Assembly (NCBI GenBank): GCA_007120055.1
Contig: SKOL01000049.1
Coordinates: 1 to 8,436 of the forward strand
Direction of reading: 5' to 3'
Length of the DNA: 8,436 nt
DNA from: Anaerobacillus sp.
GTDB taxonomy: Bacteria; Bacillota; Bacilli; Bacillales_H; Anaerobacillaceae
The number at the start of each line of letters is the position of its first letter. Position 1 is the stretch's first letter. Positions 6,295 to 8,436 of this stretch are shown here, in pieces. The notes under the pieces are model-generated. The model saw only the letters and a program-made list of their open reading frames with translations, made no database searches and was not told the origin of the DNA. Made by a program: the position numbers and the translations under genes.

Positions 6295-6714
6295 ATGCAA
6301 TCTCGCATTTACTTATTCGTCCCAATCTTTTTAAAAAAATTTCCAAATGAACGTCGAAAATTTCCTAGGTTAAATGTCAACTTTCCTGCCCTTATTAACG
6401 ATTTTCTAAGCGAAATTGTATATGAACAAACTGCCACTACTGAAATAAATATTGTCGACATAAGCTTTGCAGGTTTCGGTTTATTGTCTAATAAACCATT
6501 GAAGAAAAACACTCCGTATTTCTTGTTTGTAAAAGGACAGGAACTCTCGTTAAGCCCTAAGATTATAATAAAAAACGAAAAGTACACAGACGAAGGCATT
6601 CGCTACGGTAGCGAAATACTATCGATATGTAATAATGACTTATATATATTAAGAAAATTTATATTATCAGAACAACTAGCAAAACAATCCTTATTAATTG
6701 ATCAAGAACAGTAG
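6295..6714 (+). CDS. PilZ-domain protein (predicted c-di-GMP binding)
   Basis: Small cytoplasmic protein of 139 residues with one PilZ domain, the receptor domain for cyclic di-GMP. Both ligand motifs are visible: RxxxR in ERRKFPRL (R21 and R25) and DxSxxG in VDISFAGFG (D55, S57, G60), followed by the strand-rich part NTPYFLFVKG ... IRYGSEI. No other domain, signal peptide or membrane segment is seen; the C-terminal 25 residues look helical. The start is uncertain. ATG 6295 is the only standard in-frame start after the stop at 6262-6264, but its upstream bases are pyrimidine-rich (ATTCTCCTCC) with no ribosome binding site, and the inverted repeat ends only 21 bp away. The gene may have lost its original 5' end. 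It stands alone, with no flagellar or polysaccharide gene next to it to show its target. Confidence 0.78.
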   Translation: MQSRIYLFVPIFLKKFPNERRKFPRLNVNFPALINDFLSEIVYEQTATTEINIVDISFAGFGLLSNKPLKKNTPYFLFVKGQELSLSPKIIIKNEKYTDEGIRYGSEILSICNNDLYILRKFILSEQLAKQSLLIDQEQ

Positions 6715-6756
6715 GTTACAAGAAAAGCACAAGGCGGCAATACCAATTTAAATTAT

Positions 6757-6875
6757 GTAAAAACGGGTGTCCAAAAGTGTCTCTGAGCGGTAGGTACTAA
6801 ATTACAGTCGGATAAATACGTCTGTATTTAGTAGCACCACATCAGCGAACACTTTTCGGACACCCTCTTTTTTAC
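6757..6875. terminator. Long palindrome, probable two-way terminator
   Basis: GGGTGTCC (6765-6772) pairs with GGACACCC (6858-6865). The pairing extends outward through GTAAAAA / TTTTTAC and inward through AAAAGTGT / ACACTTTT and TACTAAAT-ACAG / CTGTATTTAGTA, the last around a loop near 6809-6820. T-runs follow on both strands, so it can end the PilZ transcript and that of the facing small gene. Its size, over 100 bp, and the GGGTGTCC ends also recall a short transposon-derived repeat. Apart from this, the 217 bp between the two genes holds only a weak hairpin at about 6895-6931. Confidence 0.7.
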
Positions 6876-6931
6876 GATCAGTCCGCATTTCAGTTCAACA
6901 AGGGGAAAATAAAAAGACCGATTTCCCTGAA

Positions 6932-7075
6932 CTACTCTTGATGTTCGAGCTGAGAATAAATCGAATTATAAATGTGTTCAACCTCTTGATCTGTCATATT
7001 TTTTAATAGACTCGATTCAACCCCATTCATTTTCTCAATAAAATTAACCATGTTTTTGCGTTCTTGTCGACTCAT
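6932..7075 (-). CDS. Small conserved-looking protein, 47 residues
   Basis: Short gene supported by its signals more than its length. ATG at 7075 has AAGGGGAGA a few bases upstream, and a consensus-like sigma-A promoter lies at 7127-7156. The product starts MSRQERKNMVNFIEKMNG and contains MTDQEVEHIYNSIYSQLE, that is, two short charged helices and no membrane segment or cysteine. From memory it resembles the small, uncharacterised BH0509-type proteins of alkaliphilic Bacillus, but I cannot verify this and the function is unknown. It is transcribed towards the PilZ gene and shares the long palindrome as terminator. Confidence 0.7.
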   Translation of the reverse strand: MSRQERKNMVNFIEKMNGVESSLLKNMTDQEVEHIYNSIYSQLEHQE

Positions 7076-7102
7076 AATTATCTCCCCTTTTCTTTGTATT
7101 AG

Positions 7103-7121
7103 TACAATAATTAATATTGTA
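7103..7121 (-). promoter_or_regulatory. Palindrome over the start site of the small gene (candidate operator)
   Basis: TACAATA (7103-7109), 5 bases, TATTGTA (7115-7121): a perfect 7-5-7 inverted repeat lying at the expected start of transcription. It is flanked by two copies of TAATACAAA on the minus strand (about 7122-7130 and 7094-7102). The position is typical of a repressor operator; the protein is unknown. Confidence 0.45.
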
Positions 7122-7126
7122 TTTGT

Positions 7127-7156
7127 ATTATATAACAGGTGACTTTTTTACGTCAA
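7127..7156 (-). promoter_or_regulatory. Sigma-A promoter of the 47-residue gene
   Basis: Minus strand TTGACG (7156-7151), an 18-base spacer and a perfect TATAAT (7132-7127). Predicted start near 7120, leader about 45 bases. The best sigma-A promoter in the window. Confidence 0.8.
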
Positions 7157-7185
7157 CTGAAATTTCAAGTTTTTTTAATTTTTTA

Positions 7186-7216
7186 TTGTAACTTCTCAAC
7201 ATTTTTATGCTATTCT
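7186..7216 (+). promoter_or_regulatory. Possible promoter upstream of the GerMN gene
   Basis: An extended -10, TATGCTATTCT (hexamer 7211-7216), preceded by TTGTAA (7186-7191) at a long 19-base spacing. If used, the transcript starts near 7223, about 10 bp before repeat copy C, and that copy would lie in the leader. Confidence 0.4.
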
Positions 7217-7237
7217 TGTAACTAACAAGCCATTTAA

Positions 7238-7348
7238 TGAATTTCATAATGTATGTATAGCTCCATGAACATGCTACAGCGAGTTGAATTAAATCGTTCT
7301 CAACTAGATGTAAATGGTGAGGCTAGTTTATGGATATTATGAAATTCA
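7238..7348 (+). repeat. Palindromic repeat element, copy C
   Basis: 111 bp with perfect 13 bp ends, TGAATTTCATAAT (7238-7250) and its complement (7336-7348). Inside, CCATGAAC (7263-7270) pairs with GTTTATGG (7326-7333), with one G-U, and AGTTGA (7282-7287) with TCAACT (7300-7305). Closest to copy A read in the minus sense. Ends 51 bp before the GerMN gene and points towards it. Confidence 0.88.
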
Positions 7349-7399
7349 CACCATTAAGGCATCAAAAGTAGCCATTATACTATTAGGGAAGGTGTTAAT

Positions 7400-8041
7400 A
7401 TGAAAAAAATAAGTTACCTAGTTTTAACACTGTTATTACTCCTTGTTATTTCAGCGTGTGGACAAGCAACTAGTGATAATATGCAAGAAGAAAATCTACA
7501 AGCAGGAACAGACATTGAAAAATCACAAACAAAAGATGAGACTAATGAGGAAGTCGAACAACCTGTCGAATCTAATGAGGAAACTACCGAAGTTACAAAT
7601 GAAGTTGAAGTTTTAAGCCCTATTAACTTGTACTTCTCTGACCTAGACTTAATGAATATTTATCGGGTTAAAGTTGATACAGAATTGACAAAAGATAGTG
7701 AGGGTCTTAAAGAGGCGTTACAACTTTGGATCAACGGACCAGAACCGACTAAAGATGGTTTAACAAGTCTTCTCCCAGAAGGTGTAACGGTCCAATCTAT
7801 CGAAAATATTGATGACGTCCTTCACGTTTCATTTTCAAACGAACTACGACAAGCGAATTTAGGATCTTCAGGCGAATCGTTCTTAATCCAACAAATCACC
7901 ATGGTTATCGAACAGTTTGGCTATAATGAAGTATTTATCTTAATTGATGGTGAAATAGATACAGAGTTTTTAGGACATGTCGGCTTAGACCAAATATTTA
8001 CTGCAAATTCTCCTGAAGACTACGAATTATATAAAGACTAA
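7400..8041 (+). CDS. GerMN-domain lipoprotein
   Basis: Exported lipoprotein of 213 residues with one GerMN domain. Signal: MKKISYLVLT, a leucine-rich core and lipobox ISAC with lipidated C20. Residues 21-72 are an acidic, low-complexity linker (E, T, N, Q). The GerMN domain is at about 73-200: INLYFSDLDL, LKEALQLWINGP, LTSLLPEGVTVQSI, VLHVSFSNEL, IQQITMVIEQFGYNEVFILIDG. GerM of B. subtilis, needed in sporulation and germination, has two such domains; this protein has one and is shorter, so I give no gene name. GerMN-like units also appear in the anti-sigma factor at the start of the window. GGGAAGGTG lies 5 bases before the ATG. It is a single gene between repeat copy C and a terminator. Role unknown; an envelope or spore-envelope function is inferred from the domain. 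Confidence 0.88.
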   Translation: MKKISYLVLTLLLLLVISACGQATSDNMQEENLQAGTDIEKSQTKDETNEEVEQPVESNEETTEVTNEVEVLSPINLYFSDLDLMNIYRVKVDTELTKDSEGLKEALQLWINGPEPTKDGLTSLLPEGVTVQSIENIDDVLHVSFSNELRQANLGSSGESFLIQQITMVIEQFGYNEVFILIDGEIDTEFLGHVGLDQIFTANSPEDYELYKD

Positions 8042-8042
8042 A

Positions 8043-8068
8043 GAACACTCACTGCGAAGTGTTTCTTA
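8043..8068 (+). other. Small hairpin just after the GerMN stop codon
   Basis: AGAACACT pairs with AGTGTTTCT (one bulged T) around a loop CACTGCGA. No T-run follows, so it is probably an mRNA 3' structure in front of the true terminator 10 bp further on. Confidence 0.4.
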
Positions 8069-8078
8069 TTAAACAATG

Positions 8079-8123
8079 AAAACCTTGACCTTCCACATCT
8101 TCTGTGGGGAGCCAAGGTTTTTT
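8079..8123 (+). terminator. Intrinsic terminator of the GerMN gene
   Basis: AAAACCTTG (8079-8087) pairs with CAAGGTTTT (8113-8121). The inner stem CCACA / TGTGG extends the hairpin with two internal mismatches, around the loop TCTTC, and the stem runs into a T-tract ending at 8123. Confidence 0.88.
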
Positions 8124-8181
8124 CTATGAAAAGGTGCATCACTATTGAAAATCAACTATACTATGAGTAGTAATACTTTAA

Positions 8182-8293
8182 TGAATTTCATCATTCAATA
8201 TTATCACCATTACGTATCTATATGTAGTTGCGTTAAATCGCTAGCGACTAAACATAATTTGATATGGCTAAATGTAGGTAATTATGAAATTCA
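8182..8293 (+). repeat. Palindromic repeat element, copy D
   Basis: 112 bp with ends TGAATTTCATCATT and AATTATGAAATTCA (one mismatch). The central hairpin AGTTGC (8226-8231) and GCGACT (8244-8249) contains a G-U pair, with a TTAAATCG loop. Very similar to copy B at both ends and in the centre. Preceded by TATACT at 8157-8162 and TTAA; ends 48 bp before the flavin reductase gene and points towards it. Confidence 0.9.
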
Positions 8294-8341
8294 CTCACTT
8301 ACATACATAAAAAATATTAATTGCTTTAGGAAGGTGAAATT

Positions 8342-8436
8342 ATGCTTAAAAGTACAGATGAAACGGTACTCCATTGTTATCCTGGGTTAATTGCACTTGT
8401 TACTGCTGAATGGAATGGAACGAAAAATATTATGGC
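8342..8436 (+). CDS. Flavin reductase-like protein (5' part only)
   Basis: The first 31 codons of a gene running off the window, reading MLKSTDETVLHCYPGLIALV then TAEWNGTKNIMA. The pattern of a hydrophobic strand (GLIALVTA), a short turn and N-x-M-A is the start of the FMN-binding split-barrel fold of the flavin reductase / DIM6-NTAB family, whose members bind FMN and often reduce flavin with NAD(P)H. TAGGAAGGTG lies 5 bases before the ATG, which makes the start secure. The catalytic part is outside the window, so the exact activity cannot be told. Repeat copy D lies directly upstream. Confidence 0.72.
   Translation, partial: MLKSTDETVLHCYPGLIALVTAEWNGTKNIM

Noticed and set aside
6309..6599. 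Minus-strand open frame opposite the PilZ gene
   Set aside because: No ribosome site and no recognisable motif, whereas the plus strand carries both PilZ ligand motifs.
8145..8390. Open frame of 81 codons on the plus strand
   Set aside because: It runs through repeat copy D and into the start of the flavin reductase gene in another frame, has no ribosome site, and its composition is that of untranslated AT-rich DNA.

Overview
The window is low-GC Firmicute DNA, most likely from a salt- or alkali-adapted member of the Bacillaceae. The reasons are strong AGGAGG-type ribosome binding sites, recognisable Bacillus-type gene sets (sigX-rsiX and opuA), and the charge of the exported proteins. The mature OpuAC-like binding protein has about 53 acidic against 9 basic residues, and the GerMN lipoprotein about 42 against 9, while the cytoplasmic ATPase OpuAA is much closer to balance (67 against 52).

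Layout. 1-1670, minus strand: an ECF sigma factor gene close to sigX, overlapping by 4 bp the gene for its membrane anti-sigma factor (rsiX-like, cut by the window start). A near-perfect sigma-X promoter precedes sigX, so the pair is probably autoregulated. 2043-2600, minus: a GbsR-family regulator with its own terminator. 3031-6145, plus: the complete OpuA glycine betaine ABC importer (ATPase, permease, lipid-anchored binding protein), closed by a textbook terminator. The regulator is divergent from opuA, which suggests local control of osmoprotectant uptake. 6171-6273: a nested inverted repeat. 6295-6714, plus: a small PilZ-domain protein with no visible ribosome binding site. 6757-6875: a long palindrome that should terminate transcription in both directions. 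6932-7075, minus: a 47-residue gene with a good sigma-A promoter and a palindrome over its start site. 7400-8041, plus: a GerMN-domain lipoprotein. 8342 to the end, plus: the first 31 codons of a flavin reductase-like protein.

The most unusual feature is a family of four copies of a 111-118 bp palindromic element at 1755-1872, 2830-2942, 7238-7348 and 8182-8293. They share ends of the type TGAATTTCATAATT / AATTATGAAATTCA and a central hairpin whose arms vary in a largely pairing-preserving way around a conserved TTAAATCG-like loop. Read in a common orientation, every copy lies just upstream of, and points the same way as, the next gene (sigX, opuAA, the GerMN gene, the flavin reductase gene), and each has a -10-like hexamer 21-27 bp before it. 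They may be a dispersed MITE/REP-like element, or structured leaders shared by several genes.

Functionally the window is about the cell envelope and osmotic stress: an envelope-stress sigma factor, a compatible-solute importer with its regulator, a c-di-GMP receptor-type protein and an exported GerMN lipoprotein.
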